Shown here piece after piece: positions 1 through 7,023 of a stretch of 11,418 nt of DNA. The notes beneath the pieces were generated by a model that was given only the letters and a program-made list of their open reading frames with translations, was not told where the DNA came from and searched no databases. A program made the translations under genes and the position numbers. The stretch is from Mariprofundus sp. Lineage in GTDB: Bacteria; Pseudomonadota; Zetaproteobacteria; Mariprofundales; Mariprofundaceae. Within the stretch, counting starts at the first letter, position 1. Every line of letters begins with the position of its first letter. Location of the stretch: assembly GCA_021772845.1 (NCBI GenBank), contig JAJFLF010000155.1:1-11418 (forward strand), given 5' to 3'.

Positions 1-732
1 TGGATCCATGCCTTTCAGCCAATAACCATCCATGTTTAACAATAGCATATGACCAGAAAAGTTAATGCCGATCGTTGCCAGCTCATCAATGAGATATTGA
101 CCAAGGAAGTTAAGTATGACGATACCGTGGCTTACATTGTATTTATCAACAATGGGAATGGAGATGCGCAACATTGGTTTGTATGGCTGTTCAATGATTC
201 CATCTTCTATATTCAGGTCAAATGGTGAGATGAATAGTTCATTATTGTCCAGAGAGACGGTCTCTTTGAAATAGTAACGCTCTTGTTTGTTTTGCAATTT
301 GTCTTGCGGGGAGATCGTAGGTGCCCCGTTATTCATATTGACGCGAATGATTTCTAGCCCGTCCATATTGATGTAGCGGAGTTGATCGTAAACACCTTTA
401 TGATCAATAAAAGCAAGAAATTCCTGAGATATATTGTAGAGATGCCTCTCTAAATCTTGATCGGGGTCATTGAGCATTTCCGTAAAGTCAGAGTGACCGA
501 TTAATACCAGCAGGTCAGAGATAATATCACTGAAAACGCGTGTAAAATGCTGTGCTTGTTGGTGAACGACGATTTTTTCTGTATGCGTCATGTTTTCGAT
601 GGATCGCTCTCTGTCCATGTGGTAAATACCATAAAGGGTGGTATGGGCCAGAATAATGGCGGGGAAGAATAGCCATGCAGCGCGTTGAATAATTTTCCAA
701 TTCAATGCTGATTGTTCTGAACTATCGCTCAT
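1..732 (-). CDS. Membrane-anchored dCache-type sensor protein, N-terminal part (runs off left edge)
   Basis: The first 244 residues are present and the rest lies beyond base 1. After a short cytoplasmic N-terminus there is one hydrophobic segment (about residues 18-36, AAWLFFPAIILAHTTLYGIY). A long extracytoplasmic region follows, with the hallmarks of the double-Cache sensor found in bacterial sensor kinases and diguanylate cyclases: YDQLRYIN, LEIIRVN, QERYYFKET, FISPFDLNIEDG, YKPMLRISIP and, just before the edge, NMDGYWLKG. In relatives a second membrane helix and an output domain (GGDEF, or HAMP plus histidine kinase) follow, so the output here cannot be read. The start ATG at 732-730 overlaps the stop codon of the upstream GGDEF-EAL gene (ATGA), implying one transcript and coupled translation. 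This supports a role in cyclic-di-GMP or two-component signalling. The ligand cannot be inferred. Confidence 0.85.
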   Translation of the reverse strand, partial: MSDSSEQSALNWKIIQRAAWLFFPAIILAHTTLYGIYHMDRERSIENMTHTEKIVVHQQAQHFTRVFSDIISDLLVLIGHSDFTEMLNDPDQDLERHLYNISQEFLAFIDHKGVYDQLRYINMDGLEIIRVNMNNGAPTISPQDKLQNKQERYYFKETVSLDNNELFISPFDLNIEDGIIEQPYKPMLRISIPIVDKYNVSHGIVILNFLGQYLIDELATIGINFSGHMLLLNMDGYWLKGMDP

Positions 733-2480
733 ATGTCATCCAATTTTAAACCGTCTTGTGAGAACGCTTCCAGCCAGCGCGTGATCTGATCAACAGGCAG
801 AGGTCTGCTGATAAAATATCCTTGAATGCGTTCACAGCCCATGGCGGTTAGTGCATCCCAGCTTTTACGATCTTCCACACCTTCGCCGACAACGCGTAAA
901 CCCATGCTGTGGGCCATGTTGATTGCTGTGCGTACGATGATTTCATCATTATCGTGTTCATGCATGCCCATGACAAATGAGCGGTCAATTTTCAGTTCAT
1001 CTACCAGCAGGTGTTTCAAATAAGCCAAGGATGAGTGTCCTGTGCCAAAATCATCAATGGCAACATCCACTTTCATAGCGTCAATTTTCAGCAGCACAGT
1101 TGAAGCTTGATGTGGATCTTCCATGATCATACTTTCAGTGATTTCCAGAACCAGAGCGTTGTCGGGCAGGGCATGCCTCTTGATACATTCTTCAACGCGT
1201 TCAGCCACATCGGTTTCTTGCAGACAGTGGGCTGAAAAATTAATGGATACATTGACGGGTAAACCAGCTTTGTGCCATGCTGCACATTGGGCTACTGCAG
1301 TTTCCATTACCCACCATGTCATCGGTGTGATCAGGCCTGAGTCTTCAGCCATTGGAATAAACCGATCAGGAAATACCAGTCCCTTTTGGGGGTGTGTCCA
1401 GCGTATCAATGCTTCCAGTGAAGGCAAACCATCACCTGCCGTTAGCACCTGGGGCTGATAGTAGAGCTCGAGTCCTCCCTCTTTAATAGCATGATTAAGA
1501 TCGTTAAGTAGAGCGAGTCGTTCTATGCTGTGCTCATCCAGCAGAGGGTTATATATTGAATAACTCAGTTTCTTGTGTTTGGCATGGTACATTGCCACAT
1601 CGGCTCTACGTAACAGGCTAAGCACATCCTCACCATGCTCCGGGAACTCGGTAATGCCGATGCTAATACCAACAGAGAGGGTGTTTCCTCCCAGTTCAAA
1701 AGGTTGCAGCAGCGCTTTATGTAATTTTTTTGCAACAACTTGGGCTTGTTCCGCATTGGTGTTGAGTAACAGTGCGGCAAACTCATCTCCTCCAAGTCTT
1801 GCCAGCGTGTCTGAGTTGCGCAGGCAATGTTTGAAACGGCTTGCCACTTCCTGCAACATTAAATCACCAATCTGATGGCCAAGGGCATCGTTAATGTCTT
1901 TGAAGTCATTGAGATCCATGACCAACAGACAGCAGTTAAAATGCTGTCGTTTAGCAATCTGTAAGGCATGCGTTGCACGCTCAATCAATAGAGGCCTGTT
2001 CGGTAAACTGGTAAGTTTATCATGCATGGCCTGATGTTCCATAGCCATGTTGGTGTGAAGTATTTTTGCCGTAAGGCGTTCTGTTTCTTGCCTTAAATCA
2101 TTACGTTGCTGCTGCAATTCATTCTGCCTCTGCTGCATCTGTTGCAAAAGGCCTGGTATAGAGAGGCCTGTGAGTAGAAGCTGCTGTTCTTTGATTGTAG
2201 TGCAATCTGGATAAGAGGGTAGTTTGCAAAACTCTTGCCATATTTCTTCGTGTTGATCGCTAATGATAAGTGAGATCTGCTCTTTTTCATTTTCTATTGC
2301 ACAGAGCAATGAGGCGTTCTGCCTGTTCTGTAGATGCTGGGATGCGGATTCTGCGATCTCTTCAGCATGTTCATCAGATGAACCAAATGCCAGCGCCAGC
2401 CGTAACACTTTGTGATATATGATGATTTGAAGCGGTTGTTGTTCTACACACAGTGTGAATATGTGCTCTGACGTTTTCAT
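729..2480 (-). CDS. GGDEF-EAL cyclic-di-GMP protein (diguanylate cyclase/phosphodiesterase)
   Basis: This 583-residue protein has no signal peptide or membrane helix, so it should be cytoplasmic. An N-terminal region of about 105 residues has no assured family; its pattern LRLALAFGSSDEHAEEIAES faintly recalls the HATPase fold of RsbT-like kinases. A Gln-rich coiled coil (about 112-146) leads into a GGDEF domain (about 150-310). This has an intact GGDEF signature at 230-234 and an RxxD inhibitory-site motif (RNSD, 221-224) five residues before it. The EAL domain (about 320-575) keeps EAL (356-358), the metal-site stretch LEITES, DDFGTG (476-481), KIDRSF and GEGVE. Both catalytic halves therefore look competent, and the protein could make or degrade cyclic-di-GMP. 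AAGGAG lies about 8 nt upstream of the ATG. The next gene, a dCache membrane sensor, overlaps the stop codon and is a natural partner. Confidence 0.95.
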   Translation of the reverse strand: MKTSEHIFTLCVEQQPLQIIIYHKVLRLALAFGSSDEHAEEIAESASQHLQNRQNASLLCAIENEKEQISLIISDQHEEIWQEFCKLPSYPDCTTIKEQQLLLTGLSIPGLLQQMQQRQNELQQQRNDLRQETERLTAKILHTNMAMEHQAMHDKLTSLPNRPLLIERATHALQIAKRQHFNCCLLVMDLNDFKDINDALGHQIGDLMLQEVASRFKHCLRNSDTLARLGGDEFAALLLNTNAEQAQVVAKKLHKALLQPFELGGNTLSVGISIGITEFPEHGEDVLSLLRRADVAMYHAKHKKLSYSIYNPLLDEHSIERLALLNDLNHAIKEGGLELYYQPQVLTAGDGLPSLEALIRWTHPQKGLVFPDRFIPMAEDSGLITPMTWWVMETAVAQCAAWHKAGLPVNVSINFSAHCLQETDVAERVEECIKRHALPDNALVLEITESMIMEDPHQASTVLLKIDAMKVDVAIDDFGTGHSSLAYLKHLLVDELKIDRSFVMGMHEHDNDEIIVRTAINMAHSMGLRVVGEGVEDRKSWDALTAMGCERIQGYFISRPLPVDQITRWLEAFSQDGLKLDDI

Positions 2481-2848
2481 TGTCTGTAGCTCCTTACTGG
2501 TGCGGTACTAAGGTCACACATCTTGTTAACAACACAATGTGTTCCAGAGGAGACAGTGACTGAAAGGTGAGTGATCATATTGTTTAATGTAAGCACATAT
2601 AATGCCATTCTTGCATGTGCAGTGTTGTGTTGGTGAGATAACTGTGCGGTAGTGACACTGTTTAATATCTGATCAGGTTATCTTTAGATGAAAACAGCGT
2701 TCTGTTGGAAGGCGCTCTGTATGCTTTGTTGATGTTTCTGTTCGCTACATTGATGAGCTCAGGTCATACTCCGCGAAATATTGAGCAGCGTGAATGATAA
2801 CTGCGTTCTATTTTGGCATGTCTTACTCAATATCTCAGTGAGGATGTT
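2481..2848. other. Divergent intergenic region
   Basis: These 368 bases separate the leftward GGDEF-EAL gene from the rightward DUF6172 gene and must carry promoters for both. I could not assign a convincing -35/-10 pair on either strand. The side nearer the GGDEF-EAL gene has two abutting palindromes (2523-2543, listed separately). The right half holds an open frame from 2666 to 2797 on the plus strand. It has an ATG at 2732 and would encode a 21-residue peptide starting MFLFATLMSS, but there is no ribosome binding site, so I do not call a gene. Confidence 0.5.
2523..2543. promoter_or_regulatory. Two abutting palindromes, possible operator
   Basis: TTGTTAACAA (2523-2532) is a perfect 10-bp palindrome. 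It runs into AACACA-A-TGTGTT (2531-2543), a perfect 6-1-6 inverted repeat. They lie about 45-60 bases upstream of the GGDEF-EAL start codon. That is a usual place for a repressor or activator site, or for a site in the 5' leader. No regulator family can be named from the sequence, and short AT-rich palindromes also arise by chance. Confidence 0.25.
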
Positions 2849-3163
2849 ATGAAAAAAACGTTTCAATTAAGTCACCCTAAGAAAAAATTCGCCAGACTTG
2901 TCGATTCTGTAAGGTGCGATGTTAAAAAATACCTTAAAAGAGAACGTAAAAAAGAATTGCCTGAAGGCGTGGACTATTGGGACTTTGATTGCAAAGTCGG
3001 AGCGAGTGCTGAACTTGCCGAAGTGATTGATGTCGCTGAGATTGGAAAGTCCATTAATGAAGCAGAAAGTCAGCAGTTTGAGGCTATATATGTTGAGCTT
3101 TTGGCCAAGCCGGGTCATAGGGCAGAACGACCTTCGATTGATCCGGAAGATTCTTCTCGTTAA
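2849..3163 (+). CDS. DUF6172-type small conserved protein
   Basis: This 104-residue cytoplasmic protein has no known function. I recognise its layout from a short proteobacterial family (DUF6172): a basic N-terminus starting MKKTFQLSHPKKKFARLVDSVR, then VKKYLKRERKKELPEGVDYWDFDCKVG, then a helical acidic part ending YVELLAKPG. The chosen ATG has GAGG about 6 nt upstream. The frame also opens at a TTG at 2813, which would add 12 residues but has no comparable ribosome binding site. The dense Lys/Arg cluster at residues 8-34 could contact nucleic acid, but that is inference. thiC follows 97 bases downstream on the same strand with no terminator between them, so they may share a transcript. Nothing in the protein links it to thiamin synthesis. 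Family name is from memory. Confidence 0.8.
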   Translation: MKKTFQLSHPKKKFARLVDSVRCDVKKYLKRERKKELPEGVDYWDFDCKVGASAELAEVIDVAEIGKSINEAESQQFEAIYVELLAKPGHRAERPSIDPEDSSR

Positions 3164-3260
3164 GCATAACTTTATAAGGGGTAATAGCGATGCTATGCCC
3201 TACAGTATGACTTGGTTATAGTTGCCGCCCGCTCTTAGGAGCACTTTCTCTGGAGGAACA
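3164..3260 (+). promoter_or_regulatory. thiC leader with small hairpin; no TPP riboswitch seen
   Basis: This is the 97-base gap before thiC. GGG (3179-3181) pairs with CCC (3198-3200), and ATAGC (3184-3188) pairs with GCTAT (3192-3196) around a GAT loop. Together they give an eight-base-pair stem with a small internal loop. A weak -10-like TATAGT lies at 3217-3222 without a good -35. GGAGG at 3253-3257 is the thiC ribosome binding site. The conserved THI-box elements of a TPP riboswitch (CTGAGA, and CUGAUC-like and GCG-type helices) are absent here and in the preceding gene's end. Confidence 0.35.
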
Positions 3261-5126
3261 ATGCCGATACATGCTAACAACCCGAATATAGAACAACACA
3301 GCTACAATGCGCAGCAGTCATTACCGAACTCACGCAAGGTGTATGTTGAGGGGTCCCGTCCCGATATTCAGGTGCCGATGCGTGAGATTACACTATCTCC
3401 GACCCAGATGAATGATGGCATTGAAGAAAACCCTCCTGTTTTGGTTTATGATACGTCTGGGCCCTATACCGATCCGAATATTGATCTCGACTTGCAGAAA
3501 GGTTTGCCTGATGTGCGTGCTGCCTGGATTGAAGAGCGCCAGGATACGGCCCCGTTAACTGGTCTCTCATCCAAATATGGTAACGAGCGTCGTGATGATG
3601 AAAGTCTGGATCATTTGCGCTTTGAACATGTGAAACAGCCCCGTAAAGCTCAACCTGGTAAGAATGTGTCTCAGATGCACTATGCGCGTCAGGGTATTAT
3701 TACACCTGAAATGGAATATGTGGCGATCCGTGAGAATCAGAAACGTGAGCACTTGCGTGAAATAACCAAGCAGCATCCGGGTCAGTCATTCGGCGCCAGT
3801 ATCCCGCGTGTGATTACACCGGAATTTGTACGTGATGAAGTCGCACGTGGACGCGCGATTATTCCTGCCAATATCAATCATCCCGAACTTGAGCCAATGA
3901 TTATTGGGCGAAACTTTTTAGTGAAGATCAATGGTAATATTGGTAATTCAGCGCTCTCTTCATCGATCGAAGAAGAGGTGGATAAGATGACATGGGCGAC
4001 CCGCTGGGGCTCGGATACCATTATGGATCTCTCGACGGGTAAGAATATCCATGAAACACGTGAATGGATTATTCGTAATGCTGCTGTACCTATTGGTACA
4101 GTGCCTATCTATCAGGCCCTGGAAAAAGTGAATGGTGTTGCTGAAGATCTGACATGGGAAGTGTTCCGTGATACGTTGATTGAGCAGGCTGAGCAGGGTG
4201 TGGATTATTTCACCATTCATGCGGGTGTGTTATTACGCTATGTGCCTATGACTGCGACGCGTCTGGCGGGTATTGTATCGCGTGGTGGTTCGATTATGGC
4301 GAAATGGTGCCTTTCGCATCATCAGGAGAACTTCCTATACACCCATTTTGAAGAGATTTGTGAAATCATGAAAGCCTATGATGTCTCCTTCTCACTTGGT
4401 GATGGTTTACGTCCGGGCTCGATTGCCGATGCAAATGATGACGCGCAGCTGGGTGAATTGAGAACACTGGGTGAGTTGACCAAAATTGCATGGAAACATG
4501 ATGTGCAAACGATGATTGAAGGCCCTGGTCATGTGCCAATGCAGATGATCAAAGAGAATATGGATCTGCAGCTTGATTGTTGTGATGAAGCGCCATTTTA
4601 TACACTCGGTCCGCTGACAACGGATATTGCTCCGGGTTATGATCACATTACATCCGGTATCGGTGCCGCCCAGATTGGTTGGTATGGCTGTGCTATGTTA
4701 TGTTATGTAACGCCCAAGGAGCATCTTGGTCTGCCAAATCGCGATGATGTGAAAACGGGTGTGATTACCTATAAAATTTCTGCGCATGCCGCTGATTTGG
4801 CCAAAGGGCACCCTGGTTCACAGCTGCGTGATGATGCATTGTCCAAAGCACGTTTTGAATTCCGCTGGGATGATCAGTTTAATCTGTCACTCGATCAAGA
4901 TACGGCACGATAATATCATGATGAAACGCTGCCGAAGGACTCTGCTAAAGTGGCACATTTCTGCTCTATGTGTGGTCCAAAATTCTGTTCAATGAAAATT
5001 ACCCATGATGTACGTAGGTATGCCAAAGAGCATGGCTTGGAAACACGTGAAGCGATTGATGCGGGCATGGCCGAGCAGTCAGATGAGTTTATGCGTACAG
5101 GTTCAGAGATCTACCATAAAGCGTAA
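3261..5126 (+). pseudogene. thiC: Phosphomethylpyrimidine synthase ThiC, interrupted by an in-frame TAA
   Basis: ThiC is a radical-SAM-like enzyme that rearranges aminoimidazole ribotide into hydroxymethylpyrimidine phosphate, the pyrimidine half of thiamin. The ATG at 3261 has GGAGG at the right distance; an in-frame opening at 3222 adds 13 atypical residues without such a site. The first 550 residues match the family closely: PNSRKVYVEGSRPDIQVPMREI, YDTSGPYTDP, NGNIGNSA, MDLSTGKNIHETREWI, GDGLRPGS, EGPGHVPMQM and GYDHITSGIGAAQIGWYGCAMLCYVTP. Codon 551 is TAA (4911-4913), where relatives read Glu within DTAREYHDETLP. The same frame then runs on for 70 intact codons to a second TAA at 5124. 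It includes HFCSMCGPKFC, the three cysteines (568, 571, 576) that hold the catalytic [4Fe-4S] cluster. The full frame is 621 codons, close to the roughly 630 of Escherichia coli ThiC. Unless the stop is read through or is a sequencing error, the 550-residue product lacks its cluster and should be inactive. Confidence 0.9.
4914..5126 (+). other. Detached ThiC C-terminal region with Fe-S cysteine motif
   Basis: This is the 70-codon remainder of thiC after the in-frame stop. It begins YHDETLPKDSAKVAHFCSMC and ends with a tail typical of full-length ThiC. It has no further stop or frameshift, so the interruption is a single codon (GAA to TAA would explain it). An in-frame GTG at 4950 lies 10 nt after AAGGA (4935-4939). 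Restart there would give a 58-residue piece holding all three cluster cysteines. AAGGA also encodes the conserved PKD of the protein, so its resemblance to a ribosome binding site may be chance. The first ATG codons after the stop (4918, 4921) are out of frame. Confidence 0.6.
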
Positions 5127-5159
5127 GGGGTAGTAGCTTGCCGTTTTGAGGGCTTTCTT

Positions 5160-5195
5160 AAAATGCTACTTACAGATGTAAGTAGCATTTTTTGT
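5160..5195 (+). terminator. Rho-independent terminator after thiC
   Basis: A perfect 14-bp stem has left arm 5160-5173 (AAAATGCTACTTAC), loop AGAT and right arm 5178-5191. A run of T residues from 5188 to 5194 closes it. It lies 34 bases after the original thiC stop codon and before the promoter of the next operon. A terminator placed for full-length thiC agrees with the tail having belonged to the gene. Confidence 0.9.
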
Positions 5196-5267
5196 TTATA
5201 GCGGAGAAATAGTCAGCAACAGAGCTTCAATTGATTGTCATTACATGGCTGAATTGATGATCATGGA

Positions 5268-5295
5268 TTTACGTATCTAGATTTTGTTGTATAAT
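5268..5295 (+). promoter_or_regulatory. Sigma70-like promoter for CBS-tsaE operon
   Basis: TTTACG (5268-5273) is separated by 16 bases from a consensus TATAAT (5290-5295). It lies downstream of the thiC terminator and predicts a leader of nearly 50 bases before the CBS-protein start. The -10 is perfect, while the -35 matches four of six consensus bases. Confidence 0.6.
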
Positions 5296-5349
5296 AGATG
5301 ATAGTCGGTGCTGTAGTTTTGCATCGCTATGATTCTCAGGAGGATTGTT

Positions 5350-5817
5350 ATGGCATATTCCAAGATTTTTGCGCGTGATATTATGAATACCTCTCCGCCT
5401 CATTGCCATATGGATCTGTCGGTGGAAGAGGTTGCCAAACGGTTTGCGAATGAAGAGGTCACTGGCATGTTGGTTGTGGATGATGATCTGCGTCTATTGG
5501 GCGTGATCACGGAAAGTGATTTGATTGATCAGCAGCGTAATCTGCATCTGCCGACTGCGATTGCGCTGTTTGATATGGTGATTCCAATGGGTGCAGCGAA
5601 ATTTGAGGAAGAACTTACCCAGATGCAGGCCATGACAGTGGGTGATTTGGTACAAACAGATGTGGTGTCTGTGAAAGATAATGTCGATTTGAATGAAGTC
5701 TCGAGTATTATGAGTGATCAACGTATTTATCATCTGCCTGTGCTGGATGAGGTGGGCGACACAGTGGTTGGTATGATTTGTAAACATGATGTCATTAAAG
5801 CGCTGGTCGCGCATTGA
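5350..5817 (+). CDS. CBS-domain pair protein
   Basis: This soluble protein of 155 residues consists almost wholly of two CBS domains (about 6-63 and 95-155) joined by a linker containing FDMVIPMGAAKFEEEL. The recurring CBS signatures are visible: DIMNTSPPHC, VTGMLVVDDDLRLLGVITESDL in the first repeat, and MTVGDLVQTDVVSVKDN, IYHLPVLDE, VVGMICKHDVIKAL in the second. A CBS pair folds into a Bateman module that usually binds adenine nucleotides, and stand-alone forms act as energy or redox sensors. The target here is unknown. The ATG at 5350 has AGGAGG 6 nt upstream; an in-frame ATG at 5329 lies before that site and is unlikely. It is the first gene of a two-gene operon, and its stop overlaps the tsaE start. 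Confidence 0.9.
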   Translation: MAYSKIFARDIMNTSPPHCHMDLSVEEVAKRFANEEVTGMLVVDDDLRLLGVITESDLIDQQRNLHLPTAIALFDMVIPMGAAKFEEELTQMQAMTVGDLVQTDVVSVKDNVDLNEVSSIMSDQRIYHLPVLDEVGDTVVGMICKHDVIKALVAH

Positions 5818-6266
5818 GTATTATTGAAAACAGATTGAACTATATATCCCATAACGAAACAGAAACAATTGAGATTGCCAAAGGCTTTGCTGCATCGCTC
5901 AACGCTGGTGATGTGGTCGCTTTCTCGGGTGAGTTAGGGGCTGGCAAAAGTCTCTTCTGTCGGGCATTGATGAGGGCTCTTGGTGTTCAGGATGAGGCGC
6001 TTCCCAGTCCTACGTTTTCTATTATTCAGGAGTATGATGGCGCTGGCTGCAAGCTTGCTCATATGGATTGGTATCGGCTCACAGATGCAGATGAGATTGA
6101 GATGCTCGGAGTACGTGATTATTTTCAGCCGCCATGGATCTGTTTGATTGAATGGGCAGAGCGGGCAAATGCATTGCTTTCTGACGCAGCTATTCATGTT
6201 GAAATAAGCTGTATGGAGCATGATCCAAGTGGACGTGCGATTGAAATAACGGGATCTACAATTTAG
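5814..6266 (+). CDS. tsaE: tRNA t6A biosynthesis ATPase TsaE
   Basis: TsaE is the P-loop ATPase that works with TsaB and TsaD to transfer threonylcarbamoyl to A37 of ANN-decoding tRNAs. The 150 residues show the usual small-family architecture. They include a Walker A motif GELGAGKS (39-46), the switch-like SPTFSIIQEY, AHMDWYRL, EIEMLGVRDYF, and ICLIEWAERA near the end. The family is normally essential or nearly so. The start is taken as the TTG at 5814, which overlaps the CBS stop codon (TTGA). No ATG precedes the conserved core and no clear ribosome binding site is present, so translation probably depends on coupling to the upstream gene. A TTG at 5835 is the alternative. The stop is TAG. 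No terminator with a T-run lies in the 49 bases before the convergent carbonic anhydrase gene. Confidence 0.93.
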   Translation: MSIIENRLNYISHNETETIEIAKGFAASLNAGDVVAFSGELGAGKSLFCRALMRALGVQDEALPSPTFSIIQEYDGAGCKLAHMDWYRLTDADEIEMLGVRDYFQPPWICLIEWAERANALLSDAAIHVEISCMEHDPSGRAIEITGSTI

Positions 6267-6315
6267 CGGTGTGATTTATTAGCACGTCATCTTGATGCGT
6301 CTGACATGATTTTAA

Positions 6316-6951
6316 TCAGTCTGAAAAAGCTTCTCCATAGCAGGCTTCCCACTCTTTCTGGCTGCGGAATTCAATCCCCAGCTGTTTCAGATGACCGTCG
6401 TGAATATCGAAGATTATTCCGATCACACTTACCTGTTGTCCACGCTTCCACGCTTCTCGTACGATGGTGTTGCGGCAAATATTGTGAACCTGTGCTTCAA
6501 CATTAAGTTCAGCTAATCGGTCGGCCCGCTCTTTATGGGGTAGTTTTTTTAGTTCTGCAGCATGCCGGTTGTATACAAAGCGTACCTGGTCCAGCCATAG
6601 GTCTACCGGCTGTATACCGCTGTGTTCGAGTGCTGCGTGAATACCACCACAGCCATAATGACCGCAGACAATGATATTGGGCACTTTGAGTTCATCAATG
6701 GCATATTCAAGTACTGCCAAAGAGTTGAGATCATTGGTGGCAAATATATTGGCAACATTACGATGCACAAATAACGAACCCATCGGCAAGCCGGCAAGCT
6801 TGTCTGGTCCGACACGGGCATCTGAGCAGCCAATCCAGAGGGTTTCCGGGTTCTGGGCCTGTGAGATGTTTTTGAAGAAGTCAGGTGTTTCTAATGAGAC
6901 TTCGGTCGCCCATGAGTGATTGTAAGCAAGCATTTTTTTGAGGAATGGCAT
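6316..6951 (-). CDS. can: Beta-class carbonic anhydrase
   Basis: This enzyme interconverts CO2 and bicarbonate in the cytoplasm. The 211-residue protein carries the beta-class zinc ligands Cys42 and Asp44 (CSDAR, with Arg46 of the catalytic dyad), His98 and Cys101 (CGHYGCGG). It also has the conserved FVHRNVANIF, LEYAIDEL, LNVEAQVHNI and AWKRGQQVSVIG. Length and motifs match the Escherichia coli Can/YadF type. The ATG at 6951 lacks a strong ribosome binding site. An in-frame ATG seven codons later is possible but also lacks one, and the N-terminal PFLKKMLAYNHSW fits the family. It lies 72 bases downstream of pilU on the same strand and may be transcribed with it; nothing links the two functions. 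The gene symbol rests on similarity of type. Confidence 0.93.
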   Translation of the reverse strand: MPFLKKMLAYNHSWATEVSLETPDFFKNISQAQNPETLWIGCSDARVGPDKLAGLPMGSLFVHRNVANIFATNDLNSLAVLEYAIDELKVPNIIVCGHYGCGGIHAALEHSGIQPVDLWLDQVRFVYNRHAAELKKLPHKERADRLAELNVEAQVHNICRNTIVREAWKRGQQVSVIGIIFDIHDGHLKQLGIEFRSQKEWEACYGEAFSD

Positions 6952-7023
6952 AGTGGATGAGTCTAGACGGCTGTATCGGTGGGGGAAAGTAGTTTGGTTA
7001 TCTGGTGAATATGAGGGAAGTCA

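Noticed and set aside
2813..2848. Upstream TTG start for the DUF6172 protein
   Set aside because: The added residues MACLTQYLSEDV are unlike the family, and the ATG at 2849 has a better ribosome binding site.
4911..4913. Reassignment of TAA to a sense codon in this organism
   Set aside because: TAA terminates other genes here normally: the DUF6172 gene (3161-3163), pilU (7024-7026), DUF493 (8332-8334) and the original end of thiC (5124-5126).
4786..4995. Plus-strand open frame of 69 codons spanning the thiC stop
   Set aside because: It is a shifted frame of thiC. The thiC frame has clear homology on both sides of the stop, so no frameshift through this frame is needed.
6267..6315. Bidirectional terminator between tsaE and the carbonic anhydrase gene
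   Set aside because: Only short imperfect pairings (such as CAT/ATG around CTTG) are visible and there is no T-run on either strand.
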